Origin: Carnegiea gigantea
Taxonomy: Eukaryota; Streptophyta; Magnoliopsida; Caryophyllales; Cactaceae
DNA length: 64,000 bases
Direction: 5' to 3'
Assembly (NCBI GenBank): GCA_029747015.1
Contig: JAKOGI010000416.1
Coordinates: 482,001-546,000 of the forward strand
Shown here piece after piece: positions 1 through 11,929 of the stretch. Each line of letters begins with the position of its first letter. The stretch's first letter is position 1. The notes under the pieces were generated by a model. That model did not search any database, was not told the origin of the DNA, and saw nothing but the letters and a program-made list of their open reading frames with translations. The position numbers were made by a program, and so were the translations under genes.

Positions 1-1699
1 GGGTAGAAGGAGGTCCAATATCGGTGCAACACACAGTGAAGGCGAGGAAGAAGATGAAACATGATATAATTTCGACTCTTAAAAGTGTACTTTTTAGTTA
101 CATATGTAGTTGTGATGCTACTAGACATTTTAATTATATGAAAAGGCATTTTCAATAATTTATATGTTTCAACATTGTTTGGTTATTTTTTCTTATCATG
201 GGAGCATTTGTGATATCATTGTGATATTGACACTTTTATATAATTAAACAAATACTAATTGGACTTACATTAGGTTTTCCATGGCTTCTTAAGGAAAACT
301 CACGGGTAAGAAGAAGATGATTCGAAGAAGTCGACTAACGGTAGGTTATATATGTATAAACAGATACTTGTGCATATTAATTGAATTTAGATTTTTTATT
401 TTAACAAATTCTATATTTATCTTGATGTAGAGCTTTCTAACTTCAAGTGGGAAGAACCTTAATTATAATGTGAGAAGGAGTCCCAGGTTGAAGCAAACAA
501 TTCTATCCACTACTTCAGATCTTGGCCCAACATTTCGGGGCTCATCTGTTTGTCGCTTTTTATTTTCTGAGAAAACTACCTCTGATTAGTCTCAAGCTAG
601 TAAGTTCACAATGATAAAAACCTTATTTATTAGTTAACTTCACTTAGTGTAGATGAGGGTATATGTTTTAGTAACAGTTAACACAATGCCTCCTTTTGTT
701 TTAGGGGAAGGTTTCCAAGGACAACACATGGTTGCTGAGAACAATAATACTTCTCATGCTAGTACAATGCTTGCAAGAGGTATTAACGTAACATCTAAGC
801 TAAGTAAGTGTACAAGATTGACACATGATCATTGGCTTACATAATTTACACGTATATATGGGTCATCTTTTTGTAATGTTTTCCAATGTCACGGAGCAAT
901 CCAATGCAATCTCATTCCTCTTAAAATTGTGCAAGTGATGAAGTCCCTTCAAGTAAGCCTTAAACTTAAAGTGTATGAGTTACATAAATTCAATATTTAC
1001 TTTATTGTTCTCTTGCATGAAACCCATGACATAACCGGTGGAGATGAGCAAAAATTGACCATTTTTCCAGCTACTTTTAGCGCATCAAGTTGACCCTCCT
1101 GGAATGAACAAGCTCACCCTATCCTACGCTTACCTTGGTTTTAATAATGGAACTTATGTACTTTATTCATATTTAGTAGTTGTTTACATAAATTCAATAT
1201 TATCATAATGTATTCTAGTGTCACGGAGTAATCCAAGACAATCTCATTCCTCTCATAATCGTGTAGGTGAAGAAGCCCCTTTAAGTAAGCCTTAAAATTA
1301 AAGTGTATGCTTACATAAATTCAATATTTACTTTATTATTCTCTTGCATTAAACCCATGATCAAATGCTTTAATTGCACCAGTAGAAAGCAATACGCCAT
1401 TGCATGAGGACCCTCAATGTCATACAAAAAGATGTTCAACTGGTACGTTGTTAAAGAAGTGTTAGGTTTTCTTTTGTCTGTACATTGTTTTCAATTTTAA
1501 CTTTTTTTTGGTTCTGACTACTCTAAGGGGTACCGCATAGCCCAAGGCACATTATTGGACAATCTAATCAATCTAATGTTACACCATTAGATTCTTTAGA
1601 GAGGAATTTTGAAAAAAATCAGAAGATTTCATCATCAGAAAATGAAGATATTTACAATTCTACAAGTAGAAGGCGAATGCAAGCAACAAAGCAAAAGAA

Positions 1700-3670
1700 T
1701 GAAAAGGGTCGTAGGTTTAACAAGACACAGATGTTAAAGGTACCCTATATTTATGGATGTCAATGACGAACTCCAACCAATTAGTAATTCTGCAAAACAA
1801 ATATCTTCCTTAATTGGTTGTCTTGCAAGAGATCCTCGAAGATTGCTGCTTGATTGTTTTGATGGGAGGAAAATGAAACAAGAGAAGAAAGATGTGCTGT
1901 AGCAAGAAGCAAAGGTATGCGCACATAGTAGTTTATCATTGCATCCATATATACATGTATACAAATAATGGTCTTTTTTTCTTAACCCATCTTTTTTGTT
2001 ATATTGTATAGCAATCATTCAACTTTCCAAAAGGATGTGAGCTCTATGATTGGGTTCTACAGAAGATGCATGCTTGTTGGAGAGGTTATAAATATGAGCT
2101 AAAGGTGACTCATTTTGATACAAGAACCCATGATGAAACAATAGGTAGGAGGCTAGAACATATACCTCTTGAAATATGGGAAAATTTAGTACAGTTATGG
2201 GAATCTTACAAAGGCTAGGTAAGTATTGAACTTTTATTATTTTGAAGCACAATTCTTAAGCTTCTTTGAAAGAGCACCCGTTTATTTTATTTGGTCTCAT
2301 ATTAGGAAAGGAGTAAAAGAGGCATTGAAAATCGAGCCAACTCAATATTACCTTACTATACGGGAATGAAGAGTTTTGCACGTATACGTGTAGAAGAAGA
2401 GGTATTATAAAATTAAATTTTATAAATTATACCTTTACGAACTATATCTTATCTAGTTAGCTTATTTTGCTTTGTATTATACACATTATTTAGGAAAGAG
2501 GCAATAAGTTAGATAGGCTTCAAATGTTGTTTAAGACCCATGAACCAAACAAGGGCTCAAAGCTTGATCATACTTCTGCTGCAGCAAAAGTAAGCAAAAT
2601 ATTATTCACACATTTCGATTCCTTTTTAAGTTTTTCAAGTACTTTTCTCACTAAAATATCTTGTGGTGTTGATGTGATCGTATGTTTATATAATGTTCTT
2701 TATCCTTCAGTTGTGACAACTTGATTAGAAGCAATTAAGTTGGAGTTTTGTCAATTTGAAGATGACACATGTGATTCTGCTACTTGAGATGACATTTTTA
2801 AAAAGGTAGTGGGAGAAGATAGGAATGGTTACATAAAGACCTTTGGTATGGGCTCGTTCCTGTACTAAAGGATGCGCTTTAGAGGAAGAGCGAGCTAAAA
2901 GAATCAAAAACGAGCATGAGCACAAGGAAACTAAAGAGAAAGTTCATAAGGTAGAGAAGATAATGCTAATCCTTCTAAAGCACCAGGTTTGTTTGGTTTC
3001 AACTTTCTTGCTCTTAATTTACTAGTGTAGCTTGATAGGTATTTTGTTAGTTATGGAATTATTTCTGCTTTGTTTTTAGTATTATGCTTTCAAAAAGCTA
3101 TTATGAGCTAAGTGTTATGTGTTGAATGGTACATGTGTGATTTTATCTTATTACGTAATAACCGAACAAAGAAGCTGGCAAATTTGCTACTGCTCAAACT
3201 AATAGGAAAAGTTAAAAGTACACCTAAAGAGAGAGATTCCAATAAAAGGAGGCTTACCGGGTTCTATTTTGTTGTTTGGGTTGATGACAGTGTATGCTAT
3301 TCAGTTTCATTAGGCAGGTACTGAAACAAAGTAAGAATTAGATTGTAATATACAAAACCACTAAAAAGTTAAATGTCTTTCACATGGCCTTTTCTTTTTT
3401 AGTCAATTCTAGTCTTTTTAATGTTATTTGGTTTCTTTATAAGGGAGGGGGTGTTTCATAACAAGTTAATGTCTCTTTTATTAATGAGTTAGTGTGATGT
3501 GCCATGGTTTATTGAGAACATGGCGTTCTTTGCGACAATTTTTACAGGGCTTATCAGAGGATGTAATTTCCTCACTTGCGGATGGGGTTGCAAGCAACTA
3601 AAATGAAAATGACCATGAATTTGTAGAGGATAATCCAAAGGATGAAGGAAATGAAGAACAAGATATTTAG
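1700..3670 (+). pseudogene. Decayed Transposase_24 (TNPA-like, Ptta/En/Spm) gene of CACTA-1
   Basis: TNPA-type proteins bind subterminal repeats of CACTA elements and cooperate with the TNPD transposase. Exon-like blocks read in order: about 2012-2218 (FPKGCELYDWVLQKMHACW and on to a PLEIWENLVQLW motif), 2304-2402 (containing GMKSFARIRVEEE, the family's SFA motif), 2493-2590 (LFKTHEPNKGSK), about 2745-2985 (VVGEDRNGYIKTFGMG, the usual GxVRGLG-like motif), 3160-3285 and 3548-3670 with an acidic C-terminus ending at a stop. Introns lie between the blocks with plausible gt/ag borders. In-frame stops near 2727, 2782 and 2865 mark it as broken. 61-1700 probably holds the upstream exons and introns of the same gene, with no clear motif. 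The order of motifs supports the family; exact exon ends are guesses. Confidence 0.6.
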
Positions 3671-3982
3671 TTTCTAATTGATCGTTTTAATTTAATTTAG
3701 CTAGAATTCTTGTTGAATATTATTATCAAGCGCTTGCTACTAATTGCTAATTCGGACATCAATGTACTTTTGTTAGAGTATGGATAATGGTTGTACTTTG
3801 TGAACTCTCATGTTAATTGTCATGAAGTCCCAAACTATTGTGGCAAAGTTTTCCATCTTGGCCAATGTACATAGATAATAGTATGGGTTTGTATAAGGAA
3901 ATCGTGACAGGTTTACTATATTACTATTCCCAACAAGTTCTAATACATAGCAGATTTTTTTTACCAATAGGAGAACATAAGT
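3671..3982. other. Spacer between the CACTA-1 gene and its subterminal array
   Basis: Non-coding AT-rich sequence within CACTA-1. Short open frames on both strands here overlap each other and show no family motif, so I call no gene. Confidence 0.5.
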
Positions 3983-4200
3983 GTTACCAACAGAAAATTT
4001 TGGCAGGAAATCCATTCTACCAATGGATATTGTTGGTGGGAAAGTATTTTACCAACGGATATTGTTCACAGGAAAGACCTTTACTAATGGATATTATTGG
4101 CAGGAAAAACCTCTACCAATAGATATCATGGAGGGAATGACTTATTACCAGTAAACATTTTTGGAGGGAAAGACTTTATACCAACATATTAGTTTGTAGG
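3983..4200 (+). repeat. CACTA-1 subterminal array of about 33-bp units
   Basis: About seven imperfect head-to-tail copies built around TACCAA, then GATATT, then TTGGNRGG and AAAG, at a spacing of about 31-33 bp. Examples are at 4017, 4049 and 4080. More dispersed TACCAACA/TGTTGG motifs in both orientations continue to about 4400. Dense repeats of this kind next to a terminus are the typical TNPA-binding region of CACTA elements; binding is inferred from the family only. Confidence 0.7.
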
Positions 4201-4422
4201 GCAAGATTAGGTGCCAGTATAACAAACACCAATAGATATATATGTTGGTGAAAGCATATAACACCTACAATGTAAGATCTATTGCTAAAGACCTGTTCAT
4301 TACAGACAAAGAAAACTTCTGCTGGCATTAAAAACTAATGCCAACAATTCGTGGTTATCTGTTGGTAAAACCTTTTACCAACAGAGAGATCCCTCTTGGT
4401 AAAAGTGACTTTTTTTATAGTC

Positions 4423-4995
4423 CCAAAAGGCATCCTCAAATAGGCAAATGTACTCGATGCACATGTAAAAGTCATTTTTTCCTAGTCCTCAAGATAGACA
4501 GGCATTTGGCTGTAAGAATAATACCTATCTAAGGAACAGTAGAAACTTTATCCACCTAATTTTTCCAAAATTTGATTAATAAATGGAAGAAGGATATGGC
4601 CTTCTCTAGTGGTAGAATTCAACTTTCTATAATCAATGTCCACTCCGTGGTCTATCTAGTAGGAATTAGTTTGCTTTCATTATTCTTTACCGCTGTTATG
4701 CCAGATTTCTTCGGAATGACTTGAACAGGACTAAACCATTGACTATCAAAATAGGGTAGATTATGTATGCATCCAAAAGCGTTACAACCTCTTTCTAAAC
4801 AATTTCTTTCATGTGGGAGTTCAGCCTATATTGCATTTGCCTAATAGGTTTAACATTGTTCTCTAAATGAATTCTGTGCATGTAAATAGCTGAAATAATC
4901 CCGTTCAAATCTGCAATCGACCACCCAATAGAACCTTTATGATGAGAAGAGACACAAATCAACTTCTTCTCTTAATCGCAAGATAAGAGAAAAAA
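4423..4995 (-). pseudogene. Gypsy A reverse transcriptase, N-terminal part
   Basis: Reading the minus strand from 4995 down gives the usual Athila/Tat-like RT entry: GWSIADLNGIISAIYMHRIH, then a KPIRQMQYRLN-like segment, PKKSGIT, an IPTR/DYRKLN-like region in another frame, then DQEKMTFTC and FAYLRMPFG. It stops where CACTA-1 inserted, before the catalytic YxDD block, which must lie outside the window. Several stops and frame changes mark it as dead. Its upstream half (gag and protease) lies 18 kb away at 23105-25470 because element B inserted between them. Confidence 0.8.
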
Positions 4996-5000
4996 GATGA

Positions 5001-7720
5001 TATAGTAGGATGACCCTAAATCATACTTATTTATTTAATTAAGCTATGTTATTAATTTCCTCCCATTTACTTATTGCGCTCAAATATTTCGGTTGGAAAA
5101 ATTTATTTTGGGTCCCACTTTGCAATTCAAGTCTTAATTATAGTAAGATATCATATGAATCGATCGTAAACCCTCATAAATATTATTAAAGAATAAATTA
5201 TTTTCTATAACATCACAAAAATTTAATTTTGAGCTTTGTAAAAATTTTATGGCCATAGAATGCTATTTTTTTGAGCCCAATTTATTTGAGCCCAATTTGA
5301 TGCCCAAACAGTTGGTATAATTGAATTTAATTAACTACGTTATTTGTGCCTACTTATAATTAGCAAAAAGCTACTTTTTGATGGTTAAATATCAGCCAAG
5401 TCAGTTAGATAAGTCAAAAAAATTCAACTCAATTCAATCCACGTTTTCTTCTTCTCTCTTCCTCCCCCATGACCCCTCTGTTGGTTGTTGCTACTACTGA
5501 CTTTGAGTTGTTGCTGACACCTTCAGCCACTAGCTAGAGCTACTGTTGGCCACCCCCTCCAACCCCAACACCACCATGCACAACCGCTACAACCACCAAA
5601 CACCACCTCCATCTCTCTCCTTTAAGCTCTCAAGTGGGGTAAATCTGAACACTTTTCTTGTTTAATTTGGGTTTTTACGAATGATTTGATCATGGATTAT
5701 ATTATCTTGACAAAAATAAGTGTTAGTTTAGTATTTTATTCTGTGTGGATAAGTTTAGAAGCAAATAAGATTTGGAATCATACATGATCATGCAAGCTTA
5801 ATGTTGAAAATGACGAACTTTGAGATTTTAGATTTGATGTTGTGATCTTTGGTGGGAAAAATGAATTAAAGGTCATGGGTGGTCATATTATATGCATTTA
5901 TGGGGGCTTGGATGTAAATTTTAATTGGGCATAACGTAGGGTTTCATGATCACGCATGAGTATGGTTGATTTTTGCATCAAGTATGTTTAGTTAAATTTT
6001 ATTAGATGAAAATTAGAGGTTAGATATGTTATAAGCTCGAAAGATGCTGTGTGTGTTTTGTCAAAATTGTGAATTATAAAAAATTCCACAAGTGGCCAAA
6101 AGAGGTTGTTTGTTTAATAATGCAACTAAATGAGGTTATGGGAGCATTTTTAGTGATTATGTAAAGAAAAGTATTCAAAATAGGTAAGGTTGATCATGAA
6201 GTCGTTTTGAGTGTGTGGCTAAAACAAGGTAATTATATGAAGGAAACAAAGGTTAATGGTCCTAAAAGGGGGCATTTAGCTTGGTTTTATGAGAAGAAGT
6301 AGAAATCATGAAAAAAATGGAAGTATTATTAGGAGCCTCGGTTGATTATTAATGTTGCTAAGTTTAACAACTTTGATTGTGTTTAGAAACTTACTTGGGT
6401 TGAAAAATTTAACTAAATGGACAAGTGAATAAAATTGGAGAAGTGGGGGGAGTAATAACTCAAGAATAGTATTTGTAGGGCCAATCTAGGTTAATGTAAG
6501 CTATCCCGACTATATCTACACCCCTCTTGCCCTTAAACCTACATTGTCCGTGTCAGAAATATCAAAAACTTATATTCCATTTATATTCACCAAAGCCTTT
6601 CCATTATAATGCAAATTATTTTATTTTTATCTATTTTACTCCAAATTATTTTACCTCGAGTCAAATTACCTTAATTTATTTAGTTTTGAAATCATGTTAG
6701 TGTAACTTATCTTCTATTGAATGGTTTGAGTTATGGATGCCTTTTAGTTAATAAATTTCTACTAAAGTTGCAAATTATGTGAGTGAGTATTGTTTACTAG
6801 CTATGTATACCTATAATTACATTTCTAAACTAGAATCAGGACTCAGTCTATCATTTCACCTCATTTTGCATAAATATTATCAAGTGAGGTTGCATTATAA
6901 GAGCAACAGGTATGTCCATTACATGTATCTTTAGAAATCAGAATGTACTTATCAAAGTACAATGTCTTGGTAAGTATATCAATAAATAAGTTTGTTTAGT
7001 AATTTATCGCCTAGTTAATTACTCTGTCACTTATCATTTATAGGGCATTCACCCTCTAATTACCCGCACATCCTCAGGCCAGGTCTCCCGATCAACTTGA
7101 CAAGTGTACACATTTTTATAGATCGTAACAGTTACTAGGGATTCACTACCAGATAATGAGTGGCAATGTAGTTTTACATTCATCGCATTCATTGTTTTAA
7201 ATTAGAATGAATTGCAAAGTAGGCCCAACCAATCTTTTAGTAATCATTTAACAATACAAGAATGCTTGTATGGAGCTTTGGCTTACATTTCGAAATGTTT
7301 GTCATGTTTTATCTTAGGTAAATGCTCACTGACTCGCCCTCATGCTAGGAAAACAGTTGAAGATAATAAGTGAGCCAGGGAATCTGGATGGATCAGTAGT
7401 AATTTTAGTTTATGAATATTTTGGGAACTTTATTTTGAGATATTCAGTTGCTGGAGTTATAAACTTTACAGAGAATTGCTTTATTCTAGTGTGTAAACTT
7501 TATGATAGTTAGCAATAGTTTGTATATGGTTTTGATAACATTTAAATGTGTAATGGTTATAATGCATGCTTAACTATGTTATATACAGTGCACATACTTA
7601 AAGGCTTGTCCTTCTAGACGATGGTGGCGGCCTAACCATCAGGTTTATCAGTTTTAATTAAGGGAATAATTAAAACATATACAATTAGTGAGATATGCTC
7701 ATTGGGGGCATTGCATTATA
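5001..7720 (+). repeat. 5' LTR of element B
   Basis: About 2.72 kb. It is collinear with 14672-16433 plus 22180-23099, sharing for example CTAAATCATA near the start, the CACCACCTCCATCTCTC tract (5602 and 15262) and the end GGCATTRYA. It carries no gene. A C-rich stretch near 5460-5620 contains many CCACC/CAACC motifs and may be a 5' transcribed region; that is inference. Confidence 0.85.
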
Positions 7721-7724
7721 GTTT

Positions 7725-7737
7725 TGGTATCACAGCC
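7725..7737 (+). other. Primer-binding site of element B (initiator tRNA-Met type)
   Basis: TGGTATCACAGCC lies 4 bp after the 5' LTR and matches the initiator tRNA-Met complement TGGTATCAGAGCC with one mismatch. Confidence 0.85.
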
Positions 7738-7849
7738 AGGTTTCATTTTTCTTGATGGGACATACAATATGGAGAGTAGAAATATGAGATTTGTGACAGT
7801 AGAAGTGCCCACCTCTTTCTTATATGTTCTTCTTTTATGTTTCATTTAT

Positions 7850-8519
7850 TAGATGGATCCATATAAAGCCAATATGATGCCGGTGCTTCTGTGGCCATTC
7901 ACATTTCTTTGCTGCATGCTGATGTAGTAGCCCAAATGCATGACCCCTTTTGTGAATTTCATAGTATTACGTTCCGTACATGTAGGCTGTTCTAGTCCTT
8001 ACCTACAGTTGCCCTTGGGTCGAGTTTAGGATTTGATACCATGGCTTTATGATGACTGGTGCCCCGGGTTAGGACGAACCTATATTCGAACCCTAGGGGC
8101 TTGGGATACCATTACCACCAAGTAGTTGCTTAGGGAAGAGTTTAAGCAGATGGGGATCACTATGGAGACTCTTCAGTATGTATTTCCATTGCACTTTGCA
8201 CCTCCCCCCACTTGCATCGGCCTAGGGACCACCATCACCATCGACACCTGGCGCTCCTAGACCACCTAAAATTCCATTGTCATTACGATCAGGGGAGGTT
8301 CACGTGGTTGTAGATCTCCCTGATATACTAGAGGCAGTGGAGATTAGCTTGAACGATGCACCGATAGAGGATCCAATGAACGACCCAGAGTTGAGGGAGC
8401 ATCAGGCATATCATGATGTTGAGGATGGAGAGTCGGGCGCATCTGACAGTAGCCTTGACTCGGGCGAGGAGCCTGGGGATGAGTCTAATCCATATTATGA
8501 TCTATCTAGGGATCGTTAA
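7850..8519 (+). pseudogene. Leader and acidic reading frame of element B (possible gag N-terminal region)
   Basis: After an ATG at 7854 (MDPYKANMMP) the frame closes quickly. The longest clean stretch is 8277-8519, 80 codons, strongly acidic: runs rich in D, E, P and S, ending in DLSRDR. It has no zinc knuckle or gag core motif. Upstream, a segment near 8135-8215 reads EEFKQMGITMETLQ, which looks like a short coiled stretch of the kind found before gag. I read the region as the decayed N-terminal part of B's gag, or extra sequence picked up by the element; function unknown. Confidence 0.35.
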
Positions 8520-9160
8520 GTTGGTGTAGTGTTTAGGTGCTGGCTTCTCAGTTAGGTTACATTACATTTTGAGCCCAACATGTATATAGTGCAATTGGTT
8601 AGATAGATGAATTTTATACAGGTTATAGTATTGTATATAGTTAGACAGATCCTTCTGACTATATTAACTATTCTCACCTTCTTTTTAGGATGTAGAGGAC
8701 TTAGTTTATAAGGGCTAGGTAGCACTTTGGCTAGGAGTGAGACAGCTAGATGTGATATTCTTTTCTTGAACCATGTATATGTATGTAAATAAACAGTTAT
8801 GGCAATGATGTAATCAACCTTTAGTTTATGTTTCAATAATAATTGAGCCATGTTACTTTGTATCTGTTGTGTATGCTTGTCTTACATGTTAATTGTAGTT
8901 AAGTGATTAATATATAATAAGAATGTCTCAATTTGTACAAAATAATATGTAGGCCACATGGGAGATAATTCAAACCACGGTCAAGGGTCAAGTGACCAAG
9001 CTTGTTTCAATGACCACCAAACCTTAGTGGAATGCCCCTGATTCTCATTGAATTGGCTAATAATATTAGGAAACCTAACTACTGGCAAACCTTAGTGCCT
9101 GAATCGATGAAATGAATTCCCCCAACACCTTCTAAAATCCCTCCTAAAGATGATAAACTA
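8520..9160 (+). other. Non-coding stretch between acidic frame and gag core of B
   Basis: AT-rich, with no sustained frame. 8670-8850 has a stop-rich, UTR-like look. I see no known motif. It is unusually long for the spacer inside a chromovirus gag region, so a small insertion is possible. Confidence 0.4.
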
Positions 9161-9166
9161 GTAGAT

Positions 9167-10035
9167 AGGGTAGCGTGACACAACCCTAAAGTTTATGGTG
9201 GAAAGTACGACCTAGTGGAGATAGAGGAATGGATTTAGAGGGATAAAGAAAATTTTCACAGTAGTAGAGGTTCCAAGTAAGAAAAAGGTGAATGTTTCAC
9301 CTAACCGGGGAATCAGACATTTGGTGGAACACTAGGAAAGATAAGCTATTAAGGCTTGAATTCATGTGGAATAAATTAGTGGAAGAACTGAAAGTCAAAT
9401 TTTATCCAGTTATGGTTTACACCAAAAGAAAAAGAGTTTATAGAAGTGATGAAGGGTGGAAATGTGATGGTAATGCCATATGCTAGTAAGTTTATAGAAC
9501 TATCCATGTTTGTCCTTAAGTTTGTGTCTTCTGAGAAACTAGAGATGAGGAAATTTTAAGAAGGTTTAGCTTTCTATATTCATAATCAGCTAACTAGTCA
9601 ACCAATCCATACCTACTAAGAGTTATATGAAAAAGCAATGGAAGTGGAATGAGTGAAGACTGAGTTAAGGGCGTTGAACCCGATCAATCAAAAGAGGAAA
9701 GGAATCGACCGGGGAGCATTGAGTAAGAGTGTAAACCAGAAGACACCTACTCCAGGTCCTCCTAAGTGTCGTCCTACAGGCCCAGCAAAGCCTTACGAGA
9801 AATGTGGAAGAACCAACCACACCACTCTTGAATGTCGAGTAAGAACTAATAAATGCATGTGGTGTGGTAGTCTAAAACATCTCATTACTGCCTGTCCCTC
9901 AAGATTGAAGGCTATAGATAAGGGCACAACAAAATCCTTAGCTCTAAGCTCACCAAAGGCCCCCACCTATAAGGCCTACGGTGGTAGGAAGGGTGTATTT
10001 GATGAGCAAGAAGGAAGCTGCCACTCTGCTACGCT
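9167..10035 (+). pseudogene. Gag (capsid and nucleocapsid) of element B, decayed
   Basis: Gag builds the virus-like particle. A Retrotrans_gag core is recognisable across shifts: YGGKYDLVEIEEW (about 9195), the LTGESDIWWNT motif (9301), then an LKVKFYP motif, then a YASKFIELSMF segment near 9475. From 9653 the frame is open and basic, leading to two knuckles: a degenerate first one where the first Cys is Tyr (YEKCGRTNHTTLEC), and an intact CX2CX4HX4C at 9854-9895 (CMWCGSLKHLITAC). At least three stops and a frame change in the capsid part make it non-functional. Confidence 0.75.
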
Positions 10036-10039
10036 AGTT

Positions 10040-10573
10040 ACTGAAACTCTCTCGTTAAATTCAAAATTATTTTGTATATTATTTGATTCAGGTGCTACTC
10101 ATTCATTTATATCTACCTGATCTACCAAGCAATTGAACCTTTAGAATATGATGGCAGAAACCAATTACAAAATCAAGTTACTAAATGACTTTTTGGTTGA
10201 GTACTGTATCTTCTATAAGCTTTTCTCTATTACTATTAGTGGAATCATATTTCCTAGAGGCTTGATTCAATTTGATTTGTCAAACTTTGGTATCGTTTTG
10301 GTGATGAAATGGTTGTGTACTTATGAGGCCAAGATTGATTGTGAAGACCTTAATATTATTTTGAGGGATGAAAGAGGGAGGGAAGTATGTTTTTATAGGC
10401 AAAGAGAGGAAAAACCTTGTCCCTTAATTTTTGCCATGAAAGCAAGCAGGCTATTGTGTCAAGGATGTATTAGGTATTGGTGTTATGCCATTGATACTCA
10501 AAAAATGAAAGAAAAAGTAGAAGATATTGTTGTAGTTTGTGAATTTAGATATGTTTTCATGAAGAGTTACTAG
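10040..10573 (+). pseudogene. Aspartic protease of element B
   Basis: Retropepsin that would mature the polyprotein. The catalytic triad DSG lies at 10085-10093 inside LFDSGATHSFIS. A stop at 10118 follows, then an open frame from 10148 with the conserved PRGLIQFDLSNFGIVLVMKW segment, equivalent to the ADLIxFDVILGMDWL block of chromoviruses, and DCEDLNIILRD. The frame runs open to 10573. Continuous with gag upstream and RT downstream as in a single polyprotein. Confidence 0.75.
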
Positions 10574-11460
10574 GACTTTCCCCTCAAAGAAAAATTGATT
10601 TTGGGATTGAATTAGTCCAATACATCTCCAAAGCCCCATCATATGGCCTCGATAGAGCTTAGAACACTGAACATATTGTTAGATTAGCTACTGAAAAAGG
10701 AATTTATCATACCCAATGTGTCACCATAGGCTGTCCCAGTTTTATTTGTAAAGAAGAAGGATGGAACCTTGAGGTTGTGCATCGATTACAAGGAACTGAA
10801 CAAGATTAACATAAAAAACAAATACCCTTTTCCCTAAATAGGTGATTTATTTGATCAACTGCAAGGAGCAAAAGTCTTTTCCATGATTCGTTTGAGGCTT
10901 GGATACCATCAGCTTAGGATTAAACCCTAAGACGTCCCCAAAACCGCATTTAGGACCAGTTGTGGTCACTATGAATTCAGGTGATGCCCTGTGGCTTGTC
11001 TAATACACCTGCAACTTTTATAGATCTTATGAATAGAATTTTCAAACCTTGTTGAGACAAGTTTTTGTGGTGGTATTTCTAGATGACATCTTGATATACT
11101 CTAAGAAAAGAGATGAACACACCACTCATTTGAGAGCAATCTTATAGACCCTGAGGAAGCACCAATTATATGAAAAATGAAAGAAGTATAGGTTATCATT
11201 AGAAGAAGTGGTATTTTTAGGGACATGTAGTTTCAAAGGGGGAGGGGATTAAGGTTGACCCCCAGAAGGTGAAAGCAATTACATAGTGGCCAAGGCCAAT
11301 CCATGTCACTGAGATTAGAAGCATCTTGGGTTATGCTGGGTATCACCTAAAGCTTGTGAAGGATTTTTCAAAGATAGCATCTCCCATAAGCAACTTGTTG
11401 AAGAAAGCTATTAAGTTTAAGTGGACTGAGAAGTGTAAAAGGCATTTCAAGAATTAATAT
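10574..11460 (+). pseudogene. Reverse transcriptase of element B
   Basis: RNA-dependent DNA polymerase. Blocks in order: ISKAPS, then [20 protein letters not shown] (about 10732-10790), [13 protein letters not shown], a decayed [36 protein letters not shown], and the catalytic FLDDILIYSK at 11076-11105 with both Asp kept. Then the VVFLGHVVSKGEGIKVDPQK block and a SNLLKKAIKFKWTEKC end. Many stops and several frameshifts (near 10833, 10929, 10981 and 11177 among others) show that it is dead although the catalytic box survives. Confidence 0.8.
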
Positions 11461-11469
11461 AGCAATTAA

Positions 11470-11880
11470 CCATCACTCCAATCCTAACACCACTAGTAGA
11501 AGGTAAATAGCACACTATCTACAGTGATGTATCAAAGAATGGGTTGGGGTGTGTTCTAATGCAGGAAAATTAAGTGCTATCTTATGGCTCCCGACAGCTT
11601 AAGCCTTATTAGAGAAACTACCCTGCCCATGATCTAGAACTAACGATTGTGGTCTTTGCACTGAAATTTTGGAGACATTATTTATATGGGGTGTCCTGTA
11701 AGATCTATACTAATCATCAAAGTTTGAAGTATATCTTCACTCAAAAGGAGCTCAATTTAAGACAAAGGCATTGGCTAAAATTGCTTAAAGACTATGACCT
11801 ACAGATCTAATATCATCTGGGAAGGGAAAATGTTGTGGTAGATGCCCTAAGTAGGAAGTCACAACATAGCTTGAAGCCTT
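11470..11880 (+). pseudogene. RNase H of element B
   Basis: Degrades the RNA strand during reverse transcription. Recognised by YSDVSKNGLGCVLMQ (first catalytic Asp at about 11524), [29 protein letters not shown] with the conserved [21 protein letters not shown] with the third acidic position changed to N, and GRENVVVDALSRKS at the end. Stops at the equivalents of QEN* and PY* break it. Confidence 0.8.
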
Positions 11881-11929
11881 GAACACTGTAGAGTTTACTC
11901 AATCGAATATCTTAAGAGAACTGGAGGAC

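Larger units (their letters stand above)
1..4422 (+). mobile_element. CACTA-1: right part of a CACTA (En/Spm) DNA transposon, left end outside the window
   Basis: The piece holds decayed exons of a plant Transposase_24 (Ptta/En/Spm) gene, then a block of subterminal repeats, then a terminus at 4406-4422 whose reverse complement reads GACTATAAAAAAAGTCAC, a slightly mutated CACTA terminal repeat. The flank at 4423 onward is minus-strand gypsy RT, cut just after an RMPFG motif, so the element sits in the RT gene of gypsy A. The left terminus and target duplication partner are not in the window. The first 60 bases read open into an acidic tail ending EEEDET and a stop, which could be the C-terminus of the upstream TNPD-like gene. 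Family assignment is good; the exact right end is good to a few bases. Confidence 0.75.

Noticed and set aside
5001..7720. Reading the B LTRs as two separate insertions
   Set aside because: PBS and polypurine tract sit exactly inside the two copies, gag-to-chromodomain lies between, and 5-bp flanks nearly match.
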